From assembly GCA_964650385.1 (NCBI GenBank), contig CAZYTP010000002.1, positions 1 through 64,000 on the forward strand: DNA of 64,000 bases, in the 5' to 3' direction. Every line of letters starts with the position of its first letter. Within the stretch, counting starts at the first letter, position 1. A model generated the notes under the pieces. The model was not told the origin of the DNA and ran no database searches. It saw only the letters and a list, made by a program, of their open reading frames with translations. This stretch comes from JAUSPI01 sp964650385. Its GTDB lineage: Bacteria; Desulfobacterota; Syntrophia; Syntrophales; JADFWA01. Made by a program: the position numbers and the translations under genes. Positions 9,082 through 18,462 of this stretch are shown one piece after another.

Positions 9082-9679
9082 GAAAGTCATAAAAGCAGAG
9101 AATGTCAGGTTGATTGAATCTGCGGAAGCGGCATCAGAAAAATTGGTTTACGATGCTGTGGAATCCGAGGAAAAAAAACGGATATCAGATACGCAAGAAG
9201 CGTGCGAAAGAGAATTTTCAAAGGGATTGGAGGAGGGGACCAGTCGAGCTAAACAGGAACTTTATTCTGCATATAATGCTGTTGAGAAGTTGATTGAGGA
9301 ACTGAGAGTATTGAAGCAAAATATGTGGGAAGAATCGGAAAGTGAAGTACTCAAACTGGCATTACTTATAGCAGAAAAAATCATTTACAGGGAGATATCT
9401 CTCGACCAGGATATTATTATAGGTGTGTTAAAGGATGCCGTCGGATATATTAAAGATAAAGAAGAGATGAAGATCAGGCTAAACCCAAAGGATTATGATT
9501 ATATTATCGATGTTAAACCGGATCTTTTAAGTAATTCCGGCGCAACAGTGAATTTTATCTTCGAGAAAGATGAACATATTCAACCGGGTGGAGCTGCCAT
9601 TGAAACGCTCCATGCAGAGGTTGATGCAAGGATTGAGCATCGATTTAAAAAAATGCGAGAAGCTTTGGGTGCTTCGTAA
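9074..9679 (+). CDS. fliH: Flagellar assembly protein FliH
   Basis: 201 residues with a TTG start overlapping the end of fliG; GAGGGAGA lies 6-7 bases upstream. The middle is a long charged helix (FSKGLEEGTSRAKQELYSAYN), and the C-terminal part has the FliH/V-ATPase-E-like pattern (LALLIAEKIIYREIS, IRLNPKDYDYI, PGGAAIETLHAEVDARIEHRF). FliH is the stator of the FliI export ATPase in the cytoplasm. Order fliG-fliH-fliI supports the call. Confidence 0.95.
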   Translation: MFKKVIKAENVRLIESAEAASEKLVYDAVESEEKKRISDTQEACEREFSKGLEEGTSRAKQELYSAYNAVEKLIEELRVLKQNMWEESESEVLKLALLIAEKIIYREISLDQDIIIGVLKDAVGYIKDKEEMKIRLNPKDYDYIIDVKPDLLSNSGATVNFIFEKDEHIQPGGAAIETLHAEVDARIEHRFKKMREALGAS

Positions 9680-9691
9680 TAGTTGTTTGTC

Positions 9692-11017
9692 ATGAATACA
9701 AAACTTGCAAAATATCACAGGATAATCGAATCGATAAATCCGATCAGCATTTACGGTAAAGTAAGTGATATTGCCGGACTCTTGGTAGAGGGGCATAATT
9801 GCGGTAGTTCGATAGGGGAGATGTGTCGAATTTATTCCAACGGTGGCAACGACTCAATCTCGGCTGAGGTTGTGGGATTTCGAAACGGCAAGGGCCTTAT
9901 GATGCCGATTGAAAACATTCAAGGAATCGGGCCTGGATCAAAAATCTTTCCCATGGGGAAAAAAGCGGATGTGAAAGTAGGAAGCGGTCTTTTGGGAAGG
10001 GTTATCGATGGTCTCGGTATGCCGATTGACGATAAGGGAGCTGTCGAGTGTGATGATGAGTATCCGATTTATGCCGAAGTGATAAATCCTATGAAGAGAG
10101 GCAGAATAAGGGAACCGATAGATCTGGGTGTAAAAGCTATTAATGGATTGCTAACTTGCGGAAAAGGCCAGAGAGTGGGCATTTTTTCCGGTTCCGGTGT
10201 AGGCAAAAGTGTTCTTCTCGGTATGATGGCCCGGCATACCAAAGCGGATGTGAATGTCATTGGCCTTGTCGGAGAGAGGGGTAGAGAGGTTCGTGAGTTC
10301 ATAGAAAATAATCTCGGAGAAGAAGGGCTGAAGCGTTCCGTTGTGATAGTTGCCACACCGGATGCTCACCCGTTGATACGGATGAGGGCGGCATATGTCG
10401 CGACAGCAGTATCCGAATATTTCAGGGATCAGGGAATGGATGTTTTGCTTATGGTTGATTCCCTGACACGATTTGCTATGGCGCAGCGGGAGGTGGGACT
10501 TTTCCTCGGAGAGCCACCGACAACAAAGGGCTATACCCCGTCTGTGTTCAGTCTTATTCCAAAGTTGATTGAGAGAACGGGAAATATCGAAGCCGGCGGA
10601 AGCATAACCGGTCTATATACAGTGCTCGTGGAAGGTGACGACTTTAATGAACCGATTTCCGATTCCGCACGGTCAATTCTTGACGGTCATATAACGCTCA
10701 CTCGGGATCTGGCTTCAAATAATCACTATCCGGCCATCGATATTCTCCAGAGTATAAGCAGGGTAATGACTGATGTCGTGGATGATGACCACAGTAGAAG
10801 AGCAGGTGAAGTATTAAGTGCTGTGTCTACTTACAGGAAGGCGGAGGACCTCATAAACATCGGCGCTTATGCCAAGGGCAGTAGTTCAAAAATCGACTTT
10901 GCGATACAAATGATAGACAAAATCAATGCGTTTCTGCAACAGGATGTTAATGAAAGAGTGAGTTTTGAAAAGACAAAGGAACAGCTGTTGTCCCTGCTGG
11001 AGGAGTCGGTTTCTTAG
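9692..11017 (+). CDS. fliI: Flagellum-specific export ATPase FliI
   Basis: About 441 residues from the ATG at 9692; a TTG at 9683 is an alternative. Walker A is GIFSGSGVGKS, Walker B region is DVLLMVDSLTRFAMAQRE, and the FliI/YscN signature GEPPTTKGYTPSVFSLIPKL is complete. It energises type III export with FliH and FliJ. The gene fits the usual fliH-fliI-fliJ order. A 161-bp gap to fliJ holds nothing I recognise. Confidence 0.97.
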   Translation: MNTKLAKYHRIIESINPISIYGKVSDIAGLLVEGHNCGSSIGEMCRIYSNGGNDSISAEVVGFRNGKGLMMPIENIQGIGPGSKIFPMGKKADVKVGSGLLGRVIDGLGMPIDDKGAVECDDEYPIYAEVINPMKRGRIREPIDLGVKAINGLLTCGKGQRVGIFSGSGVGKSVLLGMMARHTKADVNVIGLVGERGREVREFIENNLGEEGLKRSVVIVATPDAHPLIRMRAAYVATAVSEYFRDQGMDVLLMVDSLTRFAMAQREVGLFLGEPPTTKGYTPSVFSLIPKLIERTGNIEAGGSITGLYTVLVEGDDFNEPISDSARSILDGHITLTRDLASNNHYPAIDILQSISRVMTDVVDDDHSRRAGEVLSAVSTYRKAEDLINIGAYAKGSSSKIDFAIQMIDKINAFLQQDVNERVSFEKTKEQLLSLLEESVS

Positions 11018-11178
11018 ACACAACCCGTTCGGTTAAGAGTAATTCTTTCTCCCCGTACGGGATAGCTGGGTTGGGAAGGCCAAGAGATTATTGAAGAATA
11101 TCCGCATTTCAAGAAGGGAGATTTCTTGGGAGTATTTGAGTGGTAGATAGGGTGCTTCGTAAACAGAAATGATGGGTT

Positions 11179-11625
11179 ATGTTTAATTTCAAATTGCAGC
11201 CGGTTTTGGATTACAGAAAGCAGGTGGAGGAAAAAATCCTGTCCGAATTAGCTGAGATAAAGAGATGCCTGGATTGTGAAGTGAATAAATTAAAAAAAAT
11301 ACAGGAAGAACGCCGGCAGGAGATAAATGACCTGGAAGAAATGGGCAATGGTAGACTTCTTAATCCCGTGGATGCTTCGCTGTGCAGCGGCCGCATCGTG
11401 TATTTAGCCTGTTGCGGTGACAGACAAAAAGCGGTTATCGGTGCCATCGAACAGGAACATGAAACAAAGAGAAAGGAACTTGTAGAAGCCCTAAAAAAAA
11501 GGAAAATTATGGATATAATTCGGGGAAAAAAGCTCAAGGAATATAATTCTGAAATCAGCGGAAAAGAAGAAAAGACTCTGGACGAACTTGGAGGAATACA
11601 ATATAACAAGGGTGTAAGACATTGA
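11179..11625 (+). CDS. fliJ: Flagellar export chaperone/stalk FliJ
   Basis: 148 residues, almost all charged coiled coil, starting MFNFKLQPVLDYRKQVEEK, the usual FliJ opening. FliJ is the central stalk of the FliI ATPase ring and recycles export chaperones. Sequence conservation in the family is low, so the call rests on the opening motif, length and position after fliI. Its TGA overlaps the TTG start of the next gene (ATTGA). Confidence 0.9.
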   Translation: MFNFKLQPVLDYRKQVEEKILSELAEIKRCLDCEVNKLKKIQEERRQEINDLEEMGNGRLLNPVDASLCSGRIVYLACCGDRQKAVIGAIEQEHETKRKELVEALKKRKIMDIIRGKKLKEYNSEISGKEEKTLDELGGIQYNKGVRH

Positions 11626-12230
11626 AAAAACTTGTCATAATATGTGAAATTGCCATAATTGTCATAGTCTTGGCAAAAATTGTCACATTTGGGGATGTTA
11701 TGTTTCGTTCTGATGCCGTAGATAGATGTCTGTCAACCAACAGCGCATTTGCGGATACTTCTGATGATGCCATTAAGAAAGCCCGGATGGCAGATGTATC
11801 TGAGGACAGTCTGCTAAGGGAAAGAAAGTTATTAAAATCACTCATGGAGCAAAAGAAAAGTCTCGATGTTAGAGAGCAAAATCTGAAAAATGCAGAAACA
11901 AATCTTGCCACCCTGAAACAGGAAATTATATCGCGCATTGATGAATTACGCGAGTTAGAGGGAAGATTGTCTGTTCTTGTCGCATCGATCAAGGAAGTTG
12001 AAGAAGAGAAGTACAAAGGGCTGGCAAAGATTTACGAATCTTTCCCCCCTGCGCATGCGGGATCCATGCTGGAAAAACTGGATAAGGAAACGGCCGCTGC
12101 CATTATCATGAACATGAAGAGTAAAAAAGCCGGGGCCGTATGGGAGCATATGAATTCCAAGAAGGCGGTGGAAATAACCAGAGAAATTACCAACATCCAG
12201 CTATCATCTCAAAAACCCAATGAGCCCTAA
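11622..12230 (+). CDS. MotE-like protein (MgtE-N domain, periplasmic coiled coil)
   Basis: 202 residues with a TTG start overlapping the fliJ stop. One N-terminal membrane helix (IICEIAIIVIVLAKIVTF) is followed by a coiled coil (LLRERKLLKSLMEQKKSLDVREQ) and a C-terminal MgtE-N-like domain (LAKIYESFPPAHAGSMLEKLDKETAAAIIMNM). This is the layout of MotE-type proteins, which in other bacteria act at the stator and are often encoded after fliJ. The exact role here is inference. A 22-bp inverted repeat begins at the stop codon. Confidence 0.85.
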   Translation: MKKLVIICEIAIIVIVLAKIVTFGDVMFRSDAVDRCLSTNSAFADTSDDAIKKARMADVSEDSLLRERKLLKSLMEQKKSLDVREQNLKNAETNLATLKQEIISRIDELRELEGRLSVLVASIKEVEEEKYKGLAKIYESFPPAHAGSMLEKLDKETAAAIIMNMKSKKAGAVWEHMNSKKAVEITREITNIQLSSQKPNEP

Positions 12231-12251
12231 GAGTCTGTCATGACAGGCTCT
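12230..12251. repeat. Inverted repeat after the motE-like gene
   Basis: AGAGTCTGTCA at 12230-12240 is followed directly by TGACAGGCTCT, an 11-bp arm palindrome with one mismatch. It can form a hairpin in the transcript at the end of the flgB operon. No T-run follows, so it is not a standard terminator. Confidence 0.6.
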
Positions 12252-12379
12252 ATGCACGAACGGTTTTCAGATCGGAAAAAACTTCTTTCTTTTCCCACCA
12301 TCGGGCATTATTTGCCTCATATTTAACACCTCTGAATCGTCACCCAGCTTAACATCTTGATATTATAGAGCTTGTGCTT

Positions 12380-12396
12380 GTGGCATGTCTTTTGCT
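12380..12396 (+). promoter_or_regulatory. Sigma-54 promoter of fliK-flgD-flgE
   Basis: GTGGCATGTCTTTTGCT has GG-N10-GC spacing and close matches in both blocks (TGGCATG and TTGCT). It lies 44 bp before the fliK ATG, in the 209-bp gap after the motE-like gene. Confidence 0.85.
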
Positions 12397-12439
12397 CATT
12401 TCTTGTTTCAAAAACAAAAACTCCACGGATAAATAATAG

Positions 12440-14098
12440 ATGAACACATTATGCAATATGCTGAACGGAGAGGGTGGTAAACTCAATAACCTTCTCGGTT
12501 CAGAAAAGAAGAGCGGGTGTAAAACCGGCGTAAACGGCAAACAGAAGAAGCTTGATAATGTGCCGGATCATCAGTCGCTCTTTTCTCATATGCTCGGGCA
12601 TATCATGGCAACTGATGGTAAGGGCCATGCAGAAAAAACCCGTCACGGCTTGGCTGCTCTGTTAGAAAATAGCGATTCAGGCAGTCAAAAAGAGACGTTG
12701 TCTCAGGCGGGAGGGGCAGAAAAGGACAATACTTTTCTGATTGGCAAAGATAAAGCCGGGAAAGCCGCATTGGGCAAAGAACCCTGGATCAATTCAATCC
12801 TCACAGGTGGGGAAGAAAATAAAACGACACTACGTGTCTCACCTCATGATCTGAAAAGTAACAATGGCAAGTCAATTAATCATATCAATGCTTCGGATGT
12901 TGGTGAGTTCGTGAAGAATATGAAAGGTGATAAAGGTAATGTTGTGATGCCGTTTCAGCATAGCGGCGCGGGTCAACTGAGCGACGAGGAGATCATCCAG
13001 ACTTTAGAAAAACTGGGGCTTGACAAAAAACAGATTACTGCCCTTTTGTCGATGAAGCCTTCGGACAAGGATTCGATGGGATATCGATTTAAAGAGTCGG
13101 GCGGTATCCAAAAGACAGTGGCAGGTATGCTTGGATATGTGGAAGACAAGCAGAAAGATACACCGTTAAAGGATGGAAACAAACAGGTTCATAGCGAAAA
13201 CAAAAAAGGTCAGGCCATCCCATCCGATGACTTAAAGGGCGATCTTTTAAAAGAGAACCGTAACACGGCAGATAACAAAGCTGTAAAAGAGATAAAAACC
13301 CGGGCTGAAAGTTCTGTTTCGAAAGTCCATACAGGGGATAAGGGTGAATTTGCGGTCGAAAAAGATTCACCTAAGCGAACAAATCCGCAAAACATATCGG
13401 GACCTCGGGATAATATGATGTCTGCTAACCAGGAACAACACGTCAAAAAGGTTTCGGTTTTTGGCGGAAGCGAACAGGGGGCCAGTGGTGACGGTGACAG
13501 AAACGGTCTTGAGGAGCGTGATTCAGGCGCTCAGAAGACGAAGGCATTAAACCGGAACCCCCGATTTTCGGAAATGAGGCAACAGGCAATAACACAGGCT
13601 GGGTCGCCTTCAACTGGCATAGATAAAAATAATGATCGGTTCGTCGTCAGGCCAAGCAATATAATAAATCAGGTGGTGGATGCTTCGGGGAAGAAACTGG
13701 GGAAAGGTTTCGGACGGATAAAAATTACACTGAACCCGCCGCATCTCGGATCGGTCGACATGGACGTTCTCGTCCGGGACAATAAAGTGCATGTGATCCT
13801 GAGAGCGGAACACTTGGACGTCAAACAACTGTTGCAGTCAAATACCGAACAGCTGAAAACAGCTCTCAATAATCAGGGGTTGGCGGCGGATAACATCAGT
13901 GTTTCCGTTCAGGAAAGGACGGAGGATAGTCCTTTTGAATTAGGGCAGGATTCTACTCTTTTCGACGGAAACCAGGCAAAGAACGGAAAAAATGCAAATG
14001 AAGAAAAAGGAAATGATCCTTCCGACCAGGTGTCCACCGAGATAAATGAACAGGACGTACATGTTCAATCGAATGGAGAGATCAGTTTATTCGTATGA
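12440..14098 (+). CDS. fliK: Flagellar hook-length control protein FliK
   Basis: 552 residues. The N-terminal two thirds are low-complexity, polar and poorly conserved, as expected for the molecular ruler. The C-terminal hook domain is clear around residues 415-495 (GRIKITLNPPHLGSVDMDV, HVILRAEHLDVKQLLQ, LKTALNNQGLAADNISV). FliK measures hook length and switches FlhB export specificity. It leads a three-gene hook operon with flgD and flgE under its own sigma-54 site. Confidence 0.93.
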   Translation: MNTLCNMLNGEGGKLNNLLGSEKKSGCKTGVNGKQKKLDNVPDHQSLFSHMLGHIMATDGKGHAEKTRHGLAALLENSDSGSQKETLSQAGGAEKDNTFLIGKDKAGKAALGKEPWINSILTGGEENKTTLRVSPHDLKSNNGKSINHINASDVGEFVKNMKGDKGNVVMPFQHSGAGQLSDEEIIQTLEKLGLDKKQITALLSMKPSDKDSMGYRFKESGGIQKTVAGMLGYVEDKQKDTPLKDGNKQVHSENKKGQAIPSDDLKGDLLKENRNTADNKAVKEIKTRAESSVSKVHTGDKGEFAVEKDSPKRTNPQNISGPRDNMMSANQEQHVKKVSVFGGSEQGASGDGDRNGLEERDSGAQKTKALNRNPRFSEMRQQAITQAGSPSTGIDKNNDRFVVRPSNIINQVVDASGKKLGKGFGRIKITLNPPHLGSVDMDVLVRDNKVHVILRAEHLDVKQLLQSNTEQLKTALNNQGLAADNISVSVQERTEDSPFELGQDSTLFDGNQAKNGKNANEEKGNDPSDQVSTEINEQDVHVQSNGEISLFV

Positions 14099-14125
14099 TG
14101 TATAACAATCAGAGGAGGGTAAAAA

Positions 14126-14773
14126 ATGAGCAGTGTTACTGAAGTTGGAAGCAGCAGCAATTCAATTGATTTAGTTCAGAACAATACTATGGGTAAGGAT
14201 GAGTTTTTCAAGATGCTTATCGCCCAGCTACAAAATCAGGATCCGCTCAACCCGATGGATGGTACCGATTTTACGGCACAACTTGCCCAGTTTTCCAGTC
14301 TGGAACAGCTGGCCAATGTGAACTCAAACCTTGAAGCGGTTACGGCGTATCAGAAGCTTATGAGCGGTGTTCAATCAATTGACCTGATCGGAAAAGAGAT
14401 AACCGCCGAAGGAAATACCGTTAAGGCCAGCGGGAGCTCGGTCGATATTGTTTACAATCTACCGGAGGATGTTTCCAAAGGAACTGTAAGTATATTTCAA
14501 TCAGACGGGACTCTCGTAGAGACAGTTGAATTTGGACAGCAGGAGGAGGGGATAAACTCGGTTAGCTGGGATTGCGGTTCTGTGGAAGAGGGAATTTATA
14601 CTTTTGAGGTATCGGCCACCAATGCGGAGGGAGATTCTGTCGAGGTGGACACATTGATCAAGGGACAGGTAACGGGGGTGATTTTCCGGGATGGGCCATA
14701 CGTTATCGTGGATGATGAGGAAATTTCCTATTTAAGCGTGAAAAGCGTTAAAGACAGTGATTCAGTTTTATAA
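14126..14773 (+). CDS. flgD: Hook cap protein FlgD
   Basis: 215 residues. The FlgD signature GKDEFFKMLIAQLQNQDPLNPMDGTDFTAQLAQFSSLEQLANVN is complete (positions 30-73), and a FlgD Ig-like/tudor region follows (VSIFQSDGTLVETVEFG; SWDCGS). It is a temporary scaffold at the growing hook tip. AGGAGGG precedes the ATG. It lies between fliK and flgE. Confidence 0.96.
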   Translation: MSSVTEVGSSSNSIDLVQNNTMGKDEFFKMLIAQLQNQDPLNPMDGTDFTAQLAQFSSLEQLANVNSNLEAVTAYQKLMSGVQSIDLIGKEITAEGNTVKASGSSVDIVYNLPEDVSKGTVSIFQSDGTLVETVEFGQQEEGINSVSWDCGSVEEGIYTFEVSATNAEGDSVEVDTLIKGQVTGVIFRDGPYVIVDDEEISYLSVKSVKDSDSVL

Positions 14774-14797
14774 TATTAAGGCAAGGAGGTAAGGGAA

Positions 14798-16312
14798 ATG
14801 GGAAGTTCATTATTTGCCGGCATTTCGGGTCTGGCATCCAGTGGCAAGCAGCTGGACGTCATTGGTAACAATATAGCCAATGTCAATACGACCGGGTTCA
14901 GGTCCGGGAAAATACATTTTGGCGATATTTTAAGTCAAAGCATAACGGGTGGAGCGGCATCCGGTATGCAGGTCGGCCGTGGTGTGGAGGTAACAAGTAT
15001 AAGTACGCAATTTGCTCCGGGGTCATTCGAGACAACGTCAAATGCCACTGATCTTGCGATTGACGGCGACGGTTTTTTTACAGTTAAAGATGCCGATGGC
15101 GGATCGTATTACACCAGGGCCGGTGCATTTCATCTGGATAATCAGGGTAATATGGTTGATGTCAATGCTTATAAAGTGCAGGGGTATAACCTTACCGCAA
15201 GCGATCCAGATACGATAACAGACATTTGTCTTCAAAACATTCAGTCCTCTCCCACCACCACAACGGCAATTTCTATCGGTGCAAACCTTGATTCTGCAAC
15301 GGCAACCGGTGGAACCTTTAACGCATCCCAGACGGCCTACGATTCTCTTGGTGCCGTCCATTCAGTCAAATTGACTTTTCAAAAGACGGAAGGAGTAGGA
15401 TACTGGGGCTTCAAGAGTTATCTGGATAACACTGCCGCTACGACGCAGGCCTATTCGGGTCTTAAATTTGACACGGACGGCGCTCTTGCGTATGTGTACA
15501 GTGCTACTAATGTTACTACTGACACTTCCGCGGCCGGTACTGCTACGGAAGTTGTCAACGACGAGGGGCAGTTATATCAGGATGGAGTGGTTACCATGAC
15601 AAGCGTCGCTGATGGGGCCAGCTGGACGATAGCAAGTCCACAGTATACGAATGCGACAGTTACAAGGGTAAGCGCCACCTCACTGACAGTAGATCTTGAC
15701 GGTGCCGGCGGTGCAGATATCACCGTTACACTTGATGCTGGTCCCTGGCTGACAGGTGAAACCGTTATATGCACCATTGATCAGACGGAAGGGGCACCTG
15801 CTGACGTCAACCTGACGATGCCCGCCATTGCCGATGCGACCATCGGAACCGCAGGTGTGGTGTCATGGGATCTTGCCGGTACGACAGCGGAGACGTTAAC
15901 GGGATATGCAAGTACATCCGTGGTGAAGACTCTGGTTCATGACGGATATTCCTCGGGTGTGTTGAAAAGCATTTCGGTGGTAGCGGATGGCACAATCAGC
16001 GGTTTTTTTACCAACGGTCAGACGTCCGATATCGCCCAGCTTATTCTGAATGACTTTCCCAATACGGCGGGTCTGAAACGAATGGGGAAGAATCTTTTCG
16101 GTACAACCGTAACATCGGGGGATGCCATCCCGAATAGGCCCGGGTCCGCAGGTATGGGCGAGATCAGCCCGAACTCGCTTGAGATGTCAAATACGGATAT
16201 CGCGACGGAATTCATCAATATGATTACAGCGCAAAGGGCCTATCAGGCCAGCGCAAAGATTGTTACCGTAACCGATCAGATGATGGCCGAGTTGATGAAC
16301 ATCAAGAGGTAA
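14798..16312 (+). CDS. flgE: Flagellar hook protein FlgE
   Basis: 504 residues, longer than the 400-residue enteric form owing to an enlarged central D2-type region rich in Thr, Ala and Gly. N-terminal signature SGKQLDVIGNNIANVNTTGFRSGKIHF and C-terminal signature SNTDIATEFINMITAQRAYQASAKIV are complete. It builds the hook outside the cell. AAGGAGGTAAGGG precedes the ATG. No terminator with a T-run follows; a palindromic repeat lies at 16359. Confidence 0.97.
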   Translation: MGSSLFAGISGLASSGKQLDVIGNNIANVNTTGFRSGKIHFGDILSQSITGGAASGMQVGRGVEVTSISTQFAPGSFETTSNATDLAIDGDGFFTVKDADGGSYYTRAGAFHLDNQGNMVDVNAYKVQGYNLTASDPDTITDICLQNIQSSPTTTTAISIGANLDSATATGGTFNASQTAYDSLGAVHSVKLTFQKTEGVGYWGFKSYLDNTAATTQAYSGLKFDTDGALAYVYSATNVTTDTSAAGTATEVVNDEGQLYQDGVVTMTSVADGASWTIASPQYTNATVTRVSATSLTVDLDGAGGADITVTLDAGPWLTGETVICTIDQTEGAPADVNLTMPAIADATIGTAGVVSWDLAGTTAETLTGYASTSVVKTLVHDGYSSGVLKSISVVADGTISGFFTNGQTSDIAQLILNDFPNTAGLKRMGKNLFGTTVTSGDAIPNRPGSAGMGEISPNSLEMSNTDIATEFINMITAQRAYQASAKIVTVTDQMMAELMNIKR

Positions 16313-16358
16313 GACAGAAATCTAAAGTGATGGCCTTGTGAAAAGTAAATTCCCAGGG

Positions 16359-16438
16359 GCATTGCGAGAAACTGAGCGGCGAAGCAATCTCTTATAAATA
16401 TAACGAGACAGAGATTGCTTCGCTTTACTCATAATGAC
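16359..16438. repeat. Palindromic repeat B1 (CATTGCGAG family)
   Basis: It starts GCATTGCGAG and ends near AATGAC. Inner arms GCGAAGCAATCTC (16379-16391) and GAGATTGCTTCGC (16411-16423) are perfectly complementary. Relatives lie at 23961-24045, 25276-25351 and 50674-50755. Confidence 0.88.
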
Positions 16439-16645
16439 ACTATATATAGCATGTAATGTCTCGTATCATTCCATTATCTCTTCCAAATTGATGTCAATTT
16501 ACTGACATGTTGTCAAAAAAGTACTTGTAAAATTCGTAAATAAAGACACAAAACCGACTATCAAGATCATACCAATACTCTGCCGAATCAATTCCACAAT
16601 GCCGGAATCATTCATTATTCAGGGATACCATGAACTGATATCCTT

Positions 16646-16662
16646 TTGGTACGGTATTTGCT
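16646..16662 (+). promoter_or_regulatory. Sigma-54 promoter of the motA operon
   Basis: TTGGTACGGTATTTGCT matches TTGGCACG-N4-TTGCT at nearly all positions with exact GG-N10-GC spacing. It is 100 bp before motA. Confidence 0.85.
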
Positions 16663-16761
16663 CTCCTAATGAGAAATGCCATGTATTACAGATGTTATGT
16701 TGAAGCAATCATCTTGTTTTACATGCGATATTGAGAAAACAATGAAATGTCAGGAACATAG

Positions 16762-17523
16762 ATGGATCTTGCAACGATTATAGGAATTGTAAGTGGTTTT
16801 GGTCTCGTTATTGTAGCTATGAGTCTGGGCGGAGGTCTGATGTGGTTCGTCAATGTACCGTCCGCGTTAATTGTCCTCGGGGGGACGATAGGAGCTGTTT
16901 TTATCAATTATCCGATTGCGGATGTTCTTGGTGTCGTAAAAGTTGCAAAAAACGTGTTCTTTCAAAAGCAAGAGTCAGCGTCCCAGATAATAGAACAGTT
17001 GCTGGATATGGCCCGAATAGCCAGACGTGAAGGTATACTGGCGTTAGAAAAGAAAGAAGATGAAGTAGAAAACGAATTCTTGCTGAAGGGAGTCAGGCTT
17101 ATGATTGATGGCATGGAGCCGACTGTACTTTCAAGTATTCTTCAAACTGAACTTGATTATCTGTCGGAACGGCACAGAGCCGGGGCGGAGATATTTTCAA
17201 GCATGGGGAATTTTGCACCCGCAATGGGAATGATGGGAACGTTAATAGGGCTTGTAAAGATGCTCATGCAGATGGATGACCCCAGTTCCATTGGTCCGGC
17301 TATGGCTGTTGCACTTATAACGACGTTTTACGGGGTTATTTTGGCAAATCTGATTTTTCTGCCGATTGCGGGTAAATTGAAGGCACGAAGCGCAAGTGAA
17401 GTGTTGGTCAAGGAATTGATAATTTATGGAATATTATCCGTTCAATCAGGCGATAACCCCAGAGTATTAGAGGAAAAGCTTAATTCATTTTTGCCGCCGG
17501 GAGAGAGAAAAATATTCGATTAA
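16762..17523 (+). CDS. motA: Flagellar stator protein MotA/PomA family
   Basis: 253 residues with four membrane helices: two near the N-terminus (IIGIVSGFGLVIVAM; VPSALIVLGGTIGAVFI) and two in the C-terminal half (MGNFAPAMGMMGTLIGLVKML; GPAMAVALITTFYGVILANLI). The cytoplasmic loop between holds the FliG-contacting charged region. The pattern is closest to PomA-type proteins; whether H+ or Na+ is used cannot be told. The stop abuts the ATG of the first motB-like gene. Confidence 0.95.
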   Translation: MDLATIIGIVSGFGLVIVAMSLGGGLMWFVNVPSALIVLGGTIGAVFINYPIADVLGVVKVAKNVFFQKQESASQIIEQLLDMARIARREGILALEKKEDEVENEFLLKGVRLMIDGMEPTVLSSILQTELDYLSERHRAGAEIFSSMGNFAPAMGMMGTLIGLVKMLMQMDDPSSIGPAMAVALITTFYGVILANLIFLPIAGKLKARSASEVLVKELIIYGILSVQSGDNPRVLEEKLNSFLPPGERKIFD

Positions 17524-18462
17524 ATGGAGAAGAATCGTAAAAAAGGTGGAGGGGGTGGGGTCCCATCATCAGGCGGCTGGGAGATGGTTTTCTGTTCTCT
17601 ATCGCTGATTTTAGTCGCATTATTTGCTTTGCTGGTATCCTATTCGAGCGTTGAAAAAAAAGAACTGGTTGATTTTCTTAAAGGCTTTGGCGGTTCGTAC
17701 AAAAAAGGAGAAGAAAGAGGAGAGGATTTTAAGGGTGGCCGCAAAATAAACTTAACAGAGCAAGACTTTTATACCGGAGGCATTAAACCGAGTGCAAGTG
17801 GAACGGGAGGAGCGTTACATCGCGCATCTCGGGGTGTTCCACAGGGCGATGAAAGGATGATGTTAGGCAAAAATAAGCTGGGGAAAAGCGAAGGTTATGT
17901 CAAAACCGGGGATGATGAAATCGGGTTAGATGATGATATATACGGAAGTGCCGGTGGGATATTGAACATGCCCGAGGATGGTATTGCAAAATCAATGAAA
18001 CGTTTTAAGGCAGCTTTTAAAGGAGAAGTTTTGGAAGGTAAAGTTGACATAGAGAGAACCCCGAAAGGGTTTAAGGCCACACTTGGAAGCGGCGTTCTGT
18101 TCCCGTCAGGAGTGGCGACATTTGCCAAGACTGCATATCATCCCCTCGACAGGATAGTGGAAATTATGAAAACGGGCCCTTATCATTTGAGAATTGAAGG
18201 GCATACAGATAACGTTCCTATTAATACCGGCAAATTTCCTTCCAATTGGGAATTATCAACAGCACGGGCGATTAATGTGCTGCGGTATTTTTTGGATATG
18301 GGCAAAATTTCTTCCGGGAAGGTCACTGCCGTCGGATATAGCGAGTACCACCCTGTTGCCACAAATAAGACGCCGGAAGGCAGGACTAAAAACCGTCGGG
18401 TGGAATTTTACTTTGAGTTGCACAAAGAGAAAAATGTGTTGAATGAGGGGCTGCCGGGTTGA
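17524..18462 (+). CDS. MotB-like protein lacking the ion-channel Asp
   Basis: 312 residues. One N-terminal membrane helix (WEMVFCSLSLILVALFALLVSYSSVE) is followed by a long Gly/Lys-rich periplasmic linker and a C-terminal OmpA/MotB peptidoglycan domain (LFPSGVATFA, LRIEGHTDNVPINTGKFPSNWELSTARA). Aligned on the Trp of the second MotB, the position of the essential channel Asp is Ser25, and there is no Asp in the helix. In known MotB/PomB proteins that Asp carries the ion. It starts immediately after motA and its stop overlaps the next gene. It may be a partner subunit or a periplasmic anchor. Confidence 0.85.
   Translation: MEKNRKKGGGGGVPSSGGWEMVFCSLSLILVALFALLVSYSSVEKKELVDFLKGFGGSYKKGEERGEDFKGGRKINLTEQDFYTGGIKPSASGTGGALHRASRGVPQGDERMMLGKNKLGKSEGYVKTGDDEIGLDDDIYGSAGGILNMPEDGIAKSMKRFKAAFKGEVLEGKVDIERTPKGFKATLGSGVLFPSGVATFAKTAYHPLDRIVEIMKTGPYHLRIEGHTDNVPINTGKFPSNWELSTARAINVLRYFLDMGKISSGKVTAVGYSEYHPVATNKTPEGRTKNRRVEFYFELHKEKNVLNEGLPG

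Larger units (their letters stand above)
16313..16761 (+). other. Gene-free interval flgE-motA
   Basis: 449 bp without a convincing gene. It holds repeat B1 (16359-16438) and a sigma-54 promoter (16646-16662). The AT-rich middle contains a small inverted TGACAT/ATGTCA-like pattern and nothing else I can name. Confidence 0.7.
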